Shown here one piece after another: positions 50,912 to 59,845 of a stretch of DNA of 64,000 nt. The translations under genes were made by a program, and so were the position numbers. Numbering within the stretch: the first letter of the stretch is position 1; every line of letters begins with the position of its first letter. The notes under the pieces are model-generated. The model had not been told where the DNA came from and searched no databases. It was given only the letters and a program-made list of their open reading frames with translations. Source of the DNA: Bacteroidota bacterium. Its GTDB lineage: Bacteria; Bacteroidota; Bacteroidia; Chitinophagales; Chitinophagaceae. The stretch spans positions 35,701 through 99,700 of the forward strand of contig CANJPH010000007.1 in the NCBI GenBank assembly GCA_947476145.1, written 5' to 3'.

Positions 50912-52498
50912 TTAATTCGTTGGTGCTATAGGTCCTTTACGCATTGCTTTTACTTGTACTGGCCATTGAACGGGTTGTCCTGTTCTTTTATCCGTTCCTA
51001 AATCGGCTTTGTCTCTTGGGAATGTGGCGTTGTCTTCACAAGCCATATAAACCAATATTGCAGTGAGCATTGCATTGTTTTTTAAATCATCAAAAATGAT
51101 TTTATCATAGGTGTCTCTGTTCGTGTGCCAAGTATAATTAAAATATGACCAGTTTAATGCACCCAATGAAAAACCTGGTGCACCCACTGCCACAAATGAA
51201 GCAAAGTCACTTCCTCCTCCACCTGGCGAACCTGGGAATGTGGTTTTGATAGAATCTTTCATACTATTTGGGACTGCGGCTAACCACCTTGTAAGAAATT
51301 CACCCGCATGCTGAAAACCTTGTCCAGAAATATTTACAATTCTACCTGTTCCATTGTCCTGATTAAACAACGCTTGCAATTTACCAACCACTTCAGGGTG
51401 ATCTTCCACAAATGCTCTAGAACCATTCAGTCCTTGTTCCTCACTACCCCAATGTCCTACTAAAATGGTACGCTTAGGATTTGGATACACTAACTTTAAA
51501 ATACGCATCGCTTCCATCATGGTTAATGTTCCTGTTCCATTATCTGTAGCACCTTGTCCAGCATCCCAGGAATCAAAATGAGCTGATAACATTACATATT
51601 CATCAGGTTTTTCTGTTCCTTTCATTTCGGCAATGGTATTAAAATTTGGAACGGTACCTAAATCTTTGGAATCAGTTTGAATACTAATGATAGGATTATC
51701 TCCAGCCTCTACTAAGCGATACAATGTGCCATAATCTTCCAAGGCAATATCAACTGTTGGTATTTTTGAAGTATAGGCGTTAAATATTTTATCAACACCA
51801 AAGCCACTTGACCAGTTATTTGTTAAAACTCCTAACGCTCCTGCTTTTTCTAAAATAATAGGAAGCATTCTTGAAGAATATCCTGTTTTACTTAAGCGCT
51901 TGCGCCAAGCATCAGTTTGTTCGGTTCGTTCTTTTTTTAATTTTTCAAAAGAGGCAGGGGTTGCAAATAGTTGCCAGTTGTCATCCGGTCTACCTGTTGG
52001 TTGATTCATAGAAATCATCACAAACTTGCCCTTTACATTAGGCAACCAATTCACAAATGCCAGAGAATCTGCAAGATCAGGGATAATGATAATTTCAGCT
52101 TTAATTGCTTTTCCTTTGGTTGAAGGACTCCAAGACAATTGGGTGCCTTCTAAACTTTTAACCCTTGGGGAAAGCATATCAATATGTGTAATGCCTCGTT
52201 CCCATCCTTTCCACTCACCCCATTGTTCGTTACGAGCAGCAATACCCCAACTAGTATACTTGTCAACGGCCCATTCATTGGCTTTTTTCATTTGAGGCGT
52301 ACCTACTAGTCTTGGCCCTATCCCATCTAATAACTCATGTGCCATTGTTTGCAATTGGGAGTTCTTAGTTTCTTCCTGAACTATTTTTTCCACTACGGTT
52401 TGCGCAAATGTATTGTTTGCTGTAAGCAAACAGACAATCATAAGGAGCTTTGTTATACATCCCGTATAACTAAAGTGCAGTTTTTGATTTATTCTCAT
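50912..52498 (-). CDS. M28 family metallopeptidase (carboxypeptidase Q-like), exported
   Basis: The 528-aa precursor has an N-terminal hydrophobic segment (LLMIVCLLTANNTFA-Q). A PA-like insertion is followed by the M28 zinc sites: LSAHFDSWDAGQGATDNGTG (His and bridging Asp), HWGSEEQGLNGSRAFVEDHP (Glu pair), NQDNGTGRI (Asp), and FNYTWHTNRDTYDK (last His). It probably cleaves small peptides in the periplasm. It is unrelated in function to the adjacent PUL and marks its right boundary. Confidence 0.92.
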   Translation of the reverse strand: MRINQKLHFSYTGCITKLLMIVCLLTANNTFAQTVVEKIVQEETKNSQLQTMAHELLDGIGPRLVGTPQMKKANEWAVDKYTSWGIAARNEQWGEWKGWERGITHIDMLSPRVKSLEGTQLSWSPSTKGKAIKAEIIIIPDLADSLAFVNWLPNVKGKFVMISMNQPTGRPDDNWQLFATPASFEKLKKERTEQTDAWRKRLSKTGYSSRMLPIILEKAGALGVLTNNWSSGFGVDKIFNAYTSKIPTVDIALEDYGTLYRLVEAGDNPIISIQTDSKDLGTVPNFNTIAEMKGTEKPDEYVMLSAHFDSWDAGQGATDNGTGTLTMMEAMRILKLVYPNPKRTILVGHWGSEEQGLNGSRAFVEDHPEVVGKLQALFNQDNGTGRIVNISGQGFQHAGEFLTRWLAAVPNSMKDSIKTTFPGSPGGGGSDFASFVAVGAPGFSLGALNWSYFNYTWHTNRDTYDKIIFDDLKNNAMLTAILVYMACEDNATFPRDKADLGTDKRTGQPVQWPVQVKAMRKGPIAPTN

Positions 52499-52670
52499 AA
52501 ACTAAATTTAAGTAAAAAACCACGTAAAATTCAACCTAAAATACTTAAGAATTGGTGTTTTAGGTTGTTTTAAGCATGATAAAAAATGAATTATACTATC
52601 TTTTAGATACATATAATCATTAATTATTTATATTTATAGTACAATTAACATTCATTAAAACCTCAAAATT

Positions 52671-53180
52671 ATGAAAAAACTATTCGTATGTTTCTTAGCG
52701 GCTACATCCTTAATTGCTTGTAAGACCGAAGAAAAGAAAACAGAAACTGCTGAAAAAACAGCAACAGTTGAACACATGTACAAACCCACCTACACGGACA
52801 ACTTTAAAATTGGCGGAGAAGGCAATATGGCAATAGCTGAAAACTTCCATAAATCAATGTTTGCAAAAGATTTTAAAACTTTAGCTAGTTTTATTGCAGA
52901 CACAGCCAAATTTTGGATGGAAGATGGTTCAAAAATTAACGGTAAAGATTCTATGATGCAATTTATTGAAGCGAATTTTTCAAAAATCAATATTACAAAT
53001 TATAAGCAAAATGTTATTATACCTGTAATTGGTGAAAATGGACATGAGTGGGTATTAATATGGGATGAGGCTGATGTTGAAATGGGTGGTAAGTCACAAC
53101 ATTTTCAATGGCAGGATGGATTTAGATTTTCAAACGGCAAAATTGTTGGCATGAATGGATTTGTTAAAAGTCCAAAATAA
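52671..53180 (+). CDS. SnoaL/NTF2-like lipoprotein
   Basis: The 169-aa precursor has a lipoprotein signal MKKLFVCFLAATSLIAC, followed by a charged linker (KTEEKKTETAEKTATVE) and an NTF2-like cone. Landmarks are MAIAENFHKSMFAKDFKTLASFIADTAKFWMEDGSKINGKD, then alternating strands to QWQDGFRFSNGKIVGMNGFV. SnoaL-like folds act as small-molecule binders or isomerases, and the role here is unknown. It has its own terminator and no operon partner. Confidence 0.75.
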   Translation: MKKLFVCFLAATSLIACKTEEKKTETAEKTATVEHMYKPTYTDNFKIGGEGNMAIAENFHKSMFAKDFKTLASFIADTAKFWMEDGSKINGKDSMMQFIEANFSKINITNYKQNVIIPVIGENGHEWVLIWDEADVEMGGKSQHFQWQDGFRFSNGKIVGMNGFVKSPK

Positions 53181-53215
53181 TTATTGATAATAACTTAAAA
53201 AGTTTTTACAAATCG

Positions 53216-53250
53216 AAAGAGGCTCCTAGCAATAGGGGCCTCTTTATTTT
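53216..53250 (+). terminator. Rho-independent terminator of the NTF2-like gene
   Basis: AAAGAGGCTCCTA pairs with TAGGGGCCTCTTT (13 bp, one wobble, GCAA tetraloop) and is followed by ATTTT. It lies 36 nt after the stop. Confidence 0.92.
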
Positions 53251-53470
53251 CTGAGAAAAATTGATTACAAATATTTATAGTATAGGAGATCCCAACTTTA
53301 GTTGGTGAAAACATGATATTTATCACTTATTGTGGAGACTTTATTTTAAAAAACAACCTATATCTAAACAAAATATATGTTTATGTATTTTTATTTTTAA
53401 AAAAAACTTGAAAGGCAGTTATTCATCAATGAAATATAGAGAAGTAGTTTAAAACGCTTAGATTTATAAA

Positions 53471-53929
53471 ATGCAAAAGAATAGTACAACCTTAAGATCA
53501 CATTGCCCAATAACAACTGGAATAGACGTCATAGGAGATAAATGGACTTTACTAATAATTAGACATATGTTATTTAGACAAAAATATACATATGGACAAT
53601 TACTAGAAATGAAAGAAAAAATTGCTTCAAAAGTTTTGGCGGAACGATTAAGGACTTTGGCTGCCGATGATTTAATTGAAAAAAGAAATCATCCGACTAA
53701 TAAAAAAGTTTTTTTATATACATTAACCGATAAAGGAATAAGCACTATTGAAATAATGACGAAAATAATTAATTTTTCAGTAACTCATTATCGAAGTCTA
53801 ATGAATACTAAGCCTGTTGATAAAACTAAACTGTCATACATCTACAGTCGTGCTAAATCGGAGGAAGCATTCATTAAAGACACTAAAGCTGCCTATTCAA
53901 AATTTAGAAAGGAATTATTGAACTTTTAG
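53471..53929 (+). CDS. HxlR-type winged-helix regulator
   Basis: The 152-aa protein is a MarR-like winged helix of the HxlR family: CPITTGIDVIGDKWTLLIIRHMLF (about 14-37), FSELL-equivalent TYGQLLEMKEKIASKVLAERLRTL, DDLIEKRNHPTNKKVFLYTLTDKG. The Cys at 14 lies at the usual HxlR position, where some members sense electrophiles. It is longer than usual (about 110 aa) by a C-terminal helix (YSRAKSEEAFIKDTKAAYSK). It may control a gene nearby, but no partner is coupled to it. Confidence 0.88.
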   Translation: MQKNSTTLRSHCPITTGIDVIGDKWTLLIIRHMLFRQKYTYGQLLEMKEKIASKVLAERLRTLAADDLIEKRNHPTNKKVFLYTLTDKGISTIEIMTKIINFSVTHYRSLMNTKPVDKTKLSYIYSRAKSEEAFIKDTKAAYSKFRKELLNF

Positions 53930-54210
53930 TTACCAATAATTTGGATGAATTACCGCTATAAAGATTGAATTCAACTGAAATAGCTCAATACTTGAGGTTT
54001 CTCATAGCAAAATTGATGTAAATTTTTCGAAATTATTACTTACCTTTTAAAAGTAAATCACTCAATCTATTGCAATTCTAACGCAACAGCTCTATTTACA
54101 ATTCTTGTAATCTCTATCATTTCATGGACTCTTATTTAACTATTAATTAGATTTATCTATTTAGCACTTTTTTAAAAACAAATTATTAGAAATTAATTAA
54201 AAAACAAATC

Positions 54211-54618
54211 ATGAACACAAACAAATTTATCATTAATGGAATTATTGCTTCAGTAATTTCATTTGTTCTAGGAAATTTATTTTATAATTTTTTATTCAAA
54301 ACTTATTTTGATGCAAATATCTATGCTACAGACTTTACTACTGTTAAATGGTGGGCCATTATAGGATCAGTTTTATGTTGGGGATTTTTATACGCCTATA
54401 TATTAGAAAAAGCAAAAGTAACAACTGTTGCAGGTGGCGCAACTATGGCATTTACCATAGCCGCTATTATTCAAACAACTGTGGACTTAGGGTTTTATGC
54501 CGTTAGTGTAGTTTACAAAGACGTAAACGTAATTGTTGTCGACGTATTCCTTACTGCATGTATTGCTTCCATCATGGGTGCAGCAATCATGTTAGCAAGC
54601 AATAAGAAAAAAGCGTAA
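54211..54618 (+). CDS. Small four-helix membrane protein
   Basis: The 135-aa protein has four hydrophobic segments: IINGIIASVISFVLGNLFYN, WAIIGSVLCWGFLYAYILE, GGATMAFTIAAIIQTTVDLGFY and VDVFLTACIASIMGAAIML. It ends in a lysine-rich C-terminus. The shape and GGATMAF core resemble DUF1761/DUF4199-like small membrane proteins, but I do not recognise it firmly. No operon partner is present. A plus-strand hairpin lies 49 nt after its stop. Confidence 0.65.
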   Translation: MNTNKFIINGIIASVISFVLGNLFYNFLFKTYFDANIYATDFTTVKWWAIIGSVLCWGFLYAYILEKAKVTTVAGGATMAFTIAAIIQTTVDLGFYAVSVVYKDVNVIVVDVFLTACIASIMGAAIMLASNKKKA

Positions 54619-54666
54619 AACTATTTTCTTGTTATAATTTTGAATAGGCCCTAATTAGGATATTTG

Positions 54667-54702
54667 AAAGGGGGATATTAGCAATAATAGCCCCCTTTTT
54701 TT
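54667..54702 (+). terminator. Rho-independent terminator between convergent genes
   Basis: AAAGGGGG pairs with CCCCCTTT, with an inner partly paired TATT/AATA section, and a T run follows on the plus strand. It separates the small membrane protein gene from the convergent Rieske gene. Confidence 0.82.
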
Positions 54703-54706
54703 ATTG

Positions 54707-55156
54707 CTAAGCGTACACTCTTAAATTAGAACCTGACAGGCTTGTTTTATATTGTTTTAATGCAGTTGTTGCTGGCCCTATTGTAACCGCACCTGAAGCA
54801 TCAAAAGCAGAACCATGTGCAGCACAATAAAATCTGTTTGAATTTGCCTGAAATTCAACATTAACCCCCTGATGTGTACATATAGCGCTAACAGCAATAA
54901 ACTCATTTTTAAGGGTTCTAGCAATGATGATACCAGTTGTGCTTTCCACAAAGAAACCACCAGGAGCATTAAGGCTTAAATATGGGGCTACAGAAATATT
55001 AATTGTAAAATCAACTGGCTTATTCGTTCCTTGATTACCTGAGTTGTTGTTGGTAGTAGGGGTCGAATCCGACTTAGAACAAGCTTGCATGCAGCCAAAA
55101 ATTAAAATACTCGCACTGCTTAGACCCACTTTTTCAATAAATTCTTTCCTTTCCAT
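54707..55156 (-). CDS. Rieske [2Fe-2S] protein, exported
   Basis: The 149-aa protein has a Tat-like or lipoprotein-like start (MERKEFIEKVGLSSASILIF, then GCMQAC). A Ser/Thr/Asn linker leads to a Rieske domain: FIAVSAICTHQGVNVEFQ (first Cys-x-His) and FYCAAHGSAFDASGAV (second Cys-x-x-His). All four cluster ligands are present. The last part (ALKQYKTSLSGSNLRVYA) is the standard domain end. Short periplasmic Rieske proteins like this serve as electron carriers of unknown partners. The DoxX gene is divergent, 119 bp away. Confidence 0.9.
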   Translation of the reverse strand: MERKEFIEKVGLSSASILIFGCMQACSKSDSTPTTNNNSGNQGTNKPVDFTINISVAPYLSLNAPGGFFVESTTGIIIARTLKNEFIAVSAICTHQGVNVEFQANSNRFYCAAHGSAFDASGAVTIGPATTALKQYKTSLSGSNLRVYA

Positions 55157-55275
55157 TTTATTATTTTAAAGGTTATAACAAAAAAATAATATTGTTTAAT
55201 TATAAATATAATAAAATATTGAATAACAATCTTTATTTGTGTCAATCTCTATTTCTTTTTGTTTAAATTTATATA

Positions 55276-55686
55276 ATGAAAATAATACCTATAAGAAATA
55301 TCCTTTTTGTCGCTTTAATCGTATTTTATTTATATGCTGGAGCTAATCATTTCATAAATCCGTCTTTTTATTTACCTATCATCCCTCCTTACTTGTTTAA
55401 ATGGGCGAATCAAATTAATATATTATCTGGGGTAATTGAAATACTACTAGGTTTGTTATTAATACCAAAATCAACCAGGTTAAGGGCGGGAATTGGTATC
55501 ATTGTAATGCTATTAGCCTTTATCCCTAGCCATATATATTTTATTCAAAAGGGGGATTTTATGATCGGTACAGTTACTTTTACTCCTTTTAAATCATCTA
55601 TCCGCTTATTTATAGTTCAACCCATTTTAATTCTGTGGGCATTTTGGGCAAGTAAAAGTGACCTATCACTGATCCGTTTTACTTAG
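55276..55686 (+). CDS. DoxX-like membrane protein
   Basis: The 136-aa protein has four membrane segments: NILFVALIVFYLYAGANHFI, INILSGVIEILLGLLLIP, GIGIIVMLLAFIPSHIYFI and FIVQPILILWAFWA. The YAGANHFINPSFYLPIIPPY block is typical for this DoxX-like group in Bacteroidota. The role may concern redox or membrane function but is not established for this subgroup. Confidence 0.85.
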   Translation: MKIIPIRNILFVALIVFYLYAGANHFINPSFYLPIIPPYLFKWANQINILSGVIEILLGLLLIPKSTRLRAGIGIIVMLLAFIPSHIYFIQKGDFMIGTVTFTPFKSSIRLFIVQPILILWAFWASKSDLSLIRFT

Positions 55687-55961
55687 CCCTAAATTTTTAC
55701 ACATTTGACTGATTTACATATAGCAATAATGATATGAGCTTTGATGTTCCTTACTTTATAAAGTATAAATTTTATTATTTTAGATTTTAGTGTGGAACTT
55801 TTGGATTAAAATTAATTAAAAATAATAAACAGAGATGTTGATTATTATAAAATGGCAATTTTATAAAACTTAAAATCTTGTTAGTCCTTAAAAAAAGATT
55901 AAATTGTAACGGATGCCAATTTATAATTATACATTACGTTAAATAAATCTAAATAAATATT

Positions 55962-56141
55962 ATGTTTAAAAAATTTACAACTTCTGATATTCTCATGCTA
56001 CTATCCGCTTTCTTATCCTTAATATTTTCTGAATTTTTGTGGTTTAAGGGTGAAAAAGAGGCGGGAATATTTATTGGTCTGTGGGTGCCCTCTATATTAG
56101 GATTTGCTGTATTATTAAAATTAATAAATAATCAAAAATGA
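55962..56141 (+). CDS. Tiny membrane protein, 59 aa
   Basis: This ORF falls one residue short of the track's limit. It reads MFKKFTTSDILMLLSAFLSL, then an F/W-rich loop (EFLWFKGEKEAGIFIG) and a second helix (WVPSILGFAVLLKL). Two helices are predicted. From memory, short Bacteroidota proteins with this 'SDILMLL...WVPSILGF' shape exist without known function. Its stop overlaps the start of the 31-aa ORF (ATGA), so the two are translationally coupled. Confidence 0.7.
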   Translation: MFKKFTTSDILMLLSAFLSLIFSEFLWFKGEKEAGIFIGLWVPSILGFAVLLKLINNQK

Positions 56142-56233
56142 TTGAAATCATACCCTATTTCGCAGCACTAATAACCATCTTATTTGGCGTAGCATTTATT
56201 CTGGCATTGAATAAGTTTAGAGGCAAAAATTAG
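56138..56233 (+). CDS. Micro-protein with one membrane helix, 31 aa
   Basis: The ORF encodes MIEIIPYFAALITILFGVAF followed by ILALNKFRGKN: one membrane helix with a basic cytoplasmic end. It overlaps the previous stop (ATGA) and is followed 14 nt later by the 294-aa membrane protein gene. Coupling and helix character argue for a real micro-protein rather than chance, perhaps a small subunit of the larger protein. Confidence 0.55.
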   Translation: MIEIIPYFAALITILFGVAFILALNKFRGKN

Positions 56234-56247
56234 ACCTAAAATCTAGC

Positions 56248-57132
56248 ATGAATAATTTATTAGAAAATTCAGGCAACTATTTTGATAAATACTTCAATTC
56301 CAAAAATGTAAGGAAAATAGAATTATTAATTCTAAGAGTTGCTGTTTTTGCTTTCCTTTTACATTTATTCATTATTTTTTTAGGAAACAATTTTCTTTAT
56401 TTCAAGAATTTCCAGCACAGCTATTTAAAGGCTATATACACTCCATTTAGTTTTATATTATTTTACGAAGTTTTTCTGCTTGTTATTATCATTCCAAAAT
56501 CTATATCTGAATTTATTGGAAAGCAATTTGAAGTAATAACCTTAATTACATTGAGAGGTTTTTTTCATGATATAGCGGATCTTGATTTAAAAAATTCTAT
56601 TGCTATTAATAACCCTGCATTTATTGGGTTACTATATGACTTAATGGCCTCATTGATAATGCTTAGCTTAACAATTTTATATTATAAAATTTACTATAAT
56701 AATCGTAAATCAGATATCATTATTGAGCTTACTAATTTTATCAATATTAAAAAAATAGTATCATTAAGTATGATATTGATTTTATTTCTTTTAAGTATTA
56801 GTAGTTTTTTTGTTTGGGGTTCTGATATGATTGAGGCTTTGAAATTAAAACAAAATTATCCTAATCCGAATACCGTCTTTTATGCGGATTTCTTTTCAAT
56901 AATGATTTTTGTAGACGTATTATTACTTATAATTTCATTTATTTACCACTTTTCCTTTTTCACTATTTTTAGAAACGCAAGCTTTATTATTACAACCATT
57001 CTAATTAGAATGTCATTAACAATTGAAAAGCCAATGAATTATTTAATCATTTTAATTGGCTTTTTATTTTCAATTATATCATTCTACTTATATAGCTTAA
57101 GAAATACGAACAACAAGACCTCTGAATCATAA
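56248..57132 (+). CDS. Polytopic membrane protein of unknown function
   Basis: The 294-aa protein has about seven to eight hydrophobic helices: IELLILRVAVFAFLLHLFII, YTPFSFILFYEVFLLVIIIP, LYDLMASLIMLSLTILYY, LSMILILFLLSISSFFVWG, YADFFSIMIFVDVLLLIISF, ASFIITTILIRMSLTIEKP and a final YLIILIGFLFSIISFYLY. The central cytoplasmic loop EFIGKQFEVITLITLRGFFHDIADLD stands out as conserved-looking and charged. I do not recognise the family. The gene is third in a coupled set with two tiny membrane proteins and precedes the DCC gene by 52 nt. Confidence 0.75.
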   Translation: MNNLLENSGNYFDKYFNSKNVRKIELLILRVAVFAFLLHLFIIFLGNNFLYFKNFQHSYLKAIYTPFSFILFYEVFLLVIIIPKSISEFIGKQFEVITLITLRGFFHDIADLDLKNSIAINNPAFIGLLYDLMASLIMLSLTILYYKIYYNNRKSDIIIELTNFINIKKIVSLSMILILFLLSISSFFVWGSDMIEALKLKQNYPNPNTVFYADFFSIMIFVDVLLLIISFIYHFSFFTIFRNASFIITTILIRMSLTIEKPMNYLIILIGFLFSIISFYLYSLRNTNNKTSES

Positions 57133-57184
57133 AGTTATTATCTCTTTATTCAACAGGATTACCTACTTTTTTATATTTTTGTAG

Positions 57185-57574
57185 ATGAATATTATACTAT
57201 TTGATGGTGTTTGTAATTTATGCAACAACCTTGTTTCATTTTTAATCAAATATGATAAATTAAATCTTTTCCGCTTTGCAGCACTGCAAACAAATGCTGG
57301 GGAAAGGTTAATGCATGAGTATCAGCTTTTAGATGACAGGAAATCAATTATCTTAATAAAAGATGGTATTGTATTTTACAAATCAGACGCCATTATTGAA
57401 ATTGCAAAACAGCTTACTGGTTGGCCGCAAATATTTAAATATAGTTCCCTTTTCCCAAGATTTTTAAGAAACGGGATTTATAATATCATTGCAAAAAATA
57501 GGTACCATTTATTTGGTAAACGGGCTGCCTGCTCTATTCCCTCCGAGAAGGATAGAGAAAAATATAAAAATTAA
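57185..57574 (+). CDS. Thiol-disulfide oxidoreductase DCC family protein (DUF393)
   Basis: The 129-aa protein begins ILFDGVCNLCNNLVSFL, the DCC signature (Asp-x-x-Cys-x-x-Cys). This is followed by FRFAALQTNAGERLM, ILIKDGIVFYKSDAIIEIAK and YNIIAKNRYHLFGKRAACSI, all usual family blocks. Predicted thioredoxin-like redox activity is inferred from the CxxC and not proven. The position right after the membrane protein genes suggests co-transcription. Confidence 0.92.
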   Translation: MNIILFDGVCNLCNNLVSFLIKYDKLNLFRFAALQTNAGERLMHEYQLLDDRKSIILIKDGIVFYKSDAIIEIAKQLTGWPQIFKYSSLFPRFLRNGIYNIIAKNRYHLFGKRAACSIPSEKDREKYKN

Positions 57575-57590
57575 AGCGATTGTAACCCTT

Positions 57591-57624
57591 TTGAGGAAGT
57601 TTTCCTCACACTTGAGCGTATTAT
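57591..57624 (+). repeat. Dispersed repeat R2, copy 1
   Basis: GTTTTCCTCACACTTGAGCGTA matches copy 3 at 63734-63770 almost exactly over GTTTTCCTCACAC..GAGCGTA. The left arm TGAGGAA pairs with TTCCTCA. It lies just after the DCC gene. Confidence 0.5.
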
Positions 57625-57632
57625 TTGGATGC

Positions 57633-57749
57633 CTATTTAAATATTGTGGTTTTAGAATTTGTAGCAGTTGAGTTTGATGTTACTACAACTGTCACTGTAC
57701 AAAGTACTCCAGATGTTAATCCTGCAATTGTAAACTTACTTTCATAAAA
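57633..57749 (-). pseudogene. Possible remnant of a fibronectin-III-like/adhesion domain
   Basis: A 38-codon open stretch without a start codon reads KFTIAGLTSGVLCTVTVVVT and then SNSTATNSKTT. It has the look of an Fn3 strand pair (GLxxGxxYTVTVxAxN), with Cys at the usual Tyr. It is closed by stops on both sides and lies between the DCC gene and the nucleotidase stop. Interpreted as the degraded end of a lost secreted-protein gene; chance is possible. Confidence 0.3.
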
Positions 57750-57764
57750 TTAGTTTTATTATAA

Positions 57765-59300
57765 TTATTTCATTACAGGAATAAGCCTGCCCATTTGTGG
57801 TTCGTCAATTACTTTATTGGCCTTTATATAATCAATTACCAAAGAGGAAAATGGTGTTGAAGAATTAGTTTTTTTAAGGTCATGGAATGTTGCGTATAAA
57901 TCCCCACCGTCAGCAACAAAACTATTCGTAGCTACTTTGTATATCTTTGCATCATTCACAAGTTCATTCCCTATATTAAGTTTAACCAATCGCTGACCAA
58001 TAGGCCTCAACATGTCATACCAAGCAGTAAGTCCAGATACTTGCATCATTCCTCTGTCTAAAGAAAAGCCTTGCTCTAAAACTTCTTTAATCTGTTTACC
58101 AGTCATTTCTAATACAGATAAATTATTGAAGAAAGGTACCGCATCTAATACGTTACCATTTGTTACCAATCCCGCAGGAATATCCGCTCTTATTCCTCCA
58201 GCATTCTCAAATCCAACATCAGCTTTGCCAGCTTGCCTAATTACATCAGCTATAAAACAGCCTAAAGAAGACTCTCTTTGATAGTCTCTTACTAACCTTG
58301 TTTTTAATGTACCAAGGGGTTGTCCTATTTTATATGCAGCTTTATTTTTGTATGCATCTATTTTTGCTTGAACGCCTGCATCAGGTATATACTTATCGCT
58401 CCATACTTTTAATAGTTCGCCATTGGCATTGTTTACCTTGCCATCCTTTATTTGAACTTTTAGAAAACCTAATCTTGTTCCGTATCCATAGGTTTGCACG
58501 ATCCATGACCCATTGGTTGGTTCTTTGAATGGAACTTCAATACCCCTATGTGCATGGCCTCCAATGTAAATATCTATACCAGGAACTTCTTTACAAAAGC
58601 GAATGTCTTCATCAAAATCTCTTTGCACCTCTGGTCTTGCTTCAGCATCAGTTTGTTGTGGTCCGGTTTTGCCCTGGTGAGCAAGCACTACTATTAAATC
58701 TACTTGTGGTTTTAGCTCCTCTACAATTTTTTTAGTAATGGAGATTGGATCACGAAATTCAATATCAGCAGAACCAGCCTGCCATAAAACACTAAATGCA
58801 TCAAGACCGATGATACCAATAACTCCCAAGCGTACCCCATTTTTTTCGATAATGGTATACGGCCTTGAATACGGTATGTTTGTCCCTTTATAAAAAATAT
58901 TATCTCCTAGTATCGGAAACGATACCCGATTCATTTGTTTTGAAAAGTTTTTACTTCCATAATCAAATTCATGATTACCAATTCCCATTGCATCATATTT
59001 CATACTCATCATCATCTCCATTAAAATTTCACCTTCACTCACATTAGAAAGCATGCCTGTAAACATATCGCCTGCATCAAACAAGAAACTAGTTTTTTCT
59101 TTTTCTCTTATTTGGTTAATCATCGAAGTGAGTGCAGCTGCGCCACCCAAATTGGGAGTACCTTTTAACCAATATGCTGGGATAGGATCAAATGCACTGT
59201 GAAAATCGTTGGTATAAAGAATGGTAATGTCTTTAGTTCCTTTTTGGGCAAACCCAAAAAATGGTGCAAATACAAGCAAAAGGAGTAATATTCTTTTCAT
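57765..59300 (-). CDS. Bifunctional metallophosphatase/5'-nucleotidase (UshA-like), exported
   Basis: The 511-aa precursor has signal MKRILLLLLVFAPFFGFAQ. The metallophosphatase domain has ITILYTNDFHSAFDP (metal Asp and His), FDAGDMFTG, GIGNHEFDYG and VVLAHQGKTGP, GIDIYIGGHAHRG. The C-terminal 5'-nucleotidase domain starts near SSLGCFIADVIRQAGKADVG and contains NAGGIRADIP and FNNLSVLEMTGKQI. It dephosphorylates extracellular nucleotides in the periplasm. It stands alone, with the R1 repeat hairpin upstream. Confidence 0.94.
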   Translation of the reverse strand: MKRILLLLLVFAPFFGFAQKGTKDITILYTNDFHSAFDPIPAYWLKGTPNLGGAAALTSMINQIREKEKTSFLFDAGDMFTGMLSNVSEGEILMEMMMSMKYDAMGIGNHEFDYGSKNFSKQMNRVSFPILGDNIFYKGTNIPYSRPYTIIEKNGVRLGVIGIIGLDAFSVLWQAGSADIEFRDPISITKKIVEELKPQVDLIVVLAHQGKTGPQQTDAEARPEVQRDFDEDIRFCKEVPGIDIYIGGHAHRGIEVPFKEPTNGSWIVQTYGYGTRLGFLKVQIKDGKVNNANGELLKVWSDKYIPDAGVQAKIDAYKNKAAYKIGQPLGTLKTRLVRDYQRESSLGCFIADVIRQAGKADVGFENAGGIRADIPAGLVTNGNVLDAVPFFNNLSVLEMTGKQIKEVLEQGFSLDRGMMQVSGLTAWYDMLRPIGQRLVKLNIGNELVNDAKIYKVATNSFVADGGDLYATFHDLKKTNSSTPFSSLVIDYIKANKVIDEPQMGRLIPVMK

Positions 59301-59369
59301 TATGAGTATTTTACTGAAATTACAAAGAACTGTTATATTAATACAATAAAAACCTCAGTTAGAAACAAC

Positions 59370-59399
59370 AAAGGACCCACGATTTAACGTAAGTCCTTT
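59370..59399. repeat. Dispersed hairpin repeat R1, copy A
   Basis: AAAGGAC...GTCCTTT encloses an inner ACG/CGT pair, followed by TATTTTTAG. It shares most positions with copies at 61338 and 63680 in the same orientation. It can also serve as a terminator for the minus-strand lipoprotein gene at 59465. Confidence 0.6.
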
Positions 59400-59464
59400 A
59401 TTTTTAGTAAGTTATATTTTAGGAAAACCGAAATAACTTTCGTCTTTTATATTTCTGCGTTAAA

Positions 59465-59845
59465 TTAATTATTACAGATTTCTATACTTATTTTTTTATT
59501 TGGAATAGGACTATATGCCTTACACTGAGCACAGGCTTGAACGACAGGTCGCTTAGGAATTGAAAAATAAAATTCATCTCCTTCGTTAATTGTGGATGGG
59601 AAAGTGCAGATACTTTCTAAACCAAAAACGTTTTGATAGGTGGTATTTGATAATGGATTTTGCCAACTACTTTCATACAATGACTTATCTACATCCCCTT
59701 CGATTATTTGAATTACGTAATTCATACAAATACCTTTTAACACTAACTTGCCTTTAAAGCAAGTTACAGAGGTATCATTTGACTTATTGCAAGAAATGTT
59801 TAAAAGAATAATAAAAACAATTGATATGATTACTTTAATTTTCAT
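59465..59845 (-). CDS. Small lipoprotein of unknown function
   Basis: The 126-aa precursor has a lipoprotein signal MKIKVIISIVFIILLNISC followed by NKSN. The mature domain has a regular pattern of Cys: TCFKGKLVLKGICMNYVIQI, FGLESICTFPSTINEGDEFYF, then VQACAQCKAY and a final IEICNN. Several Cys could form disulfides in the periplasm. The KGKLVLKGICMNYVIQIIEG motif resembles short Bacteroidota lipoproteins with a beta-barrel fold. I do not recognise a named family. Confidence 0.65.
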   Translation of the reverse strand: MKIKVIISIVFIILLNISCNKSNDTSVTCFKGKLVLKGICMNYVIQIIEGDVDKSLYESSWQNPLSNTTYQNVFGLESICTFPSTINEGDEFYFSIPKRPVVQACAQCKAYSPIPNKKISIEICNN

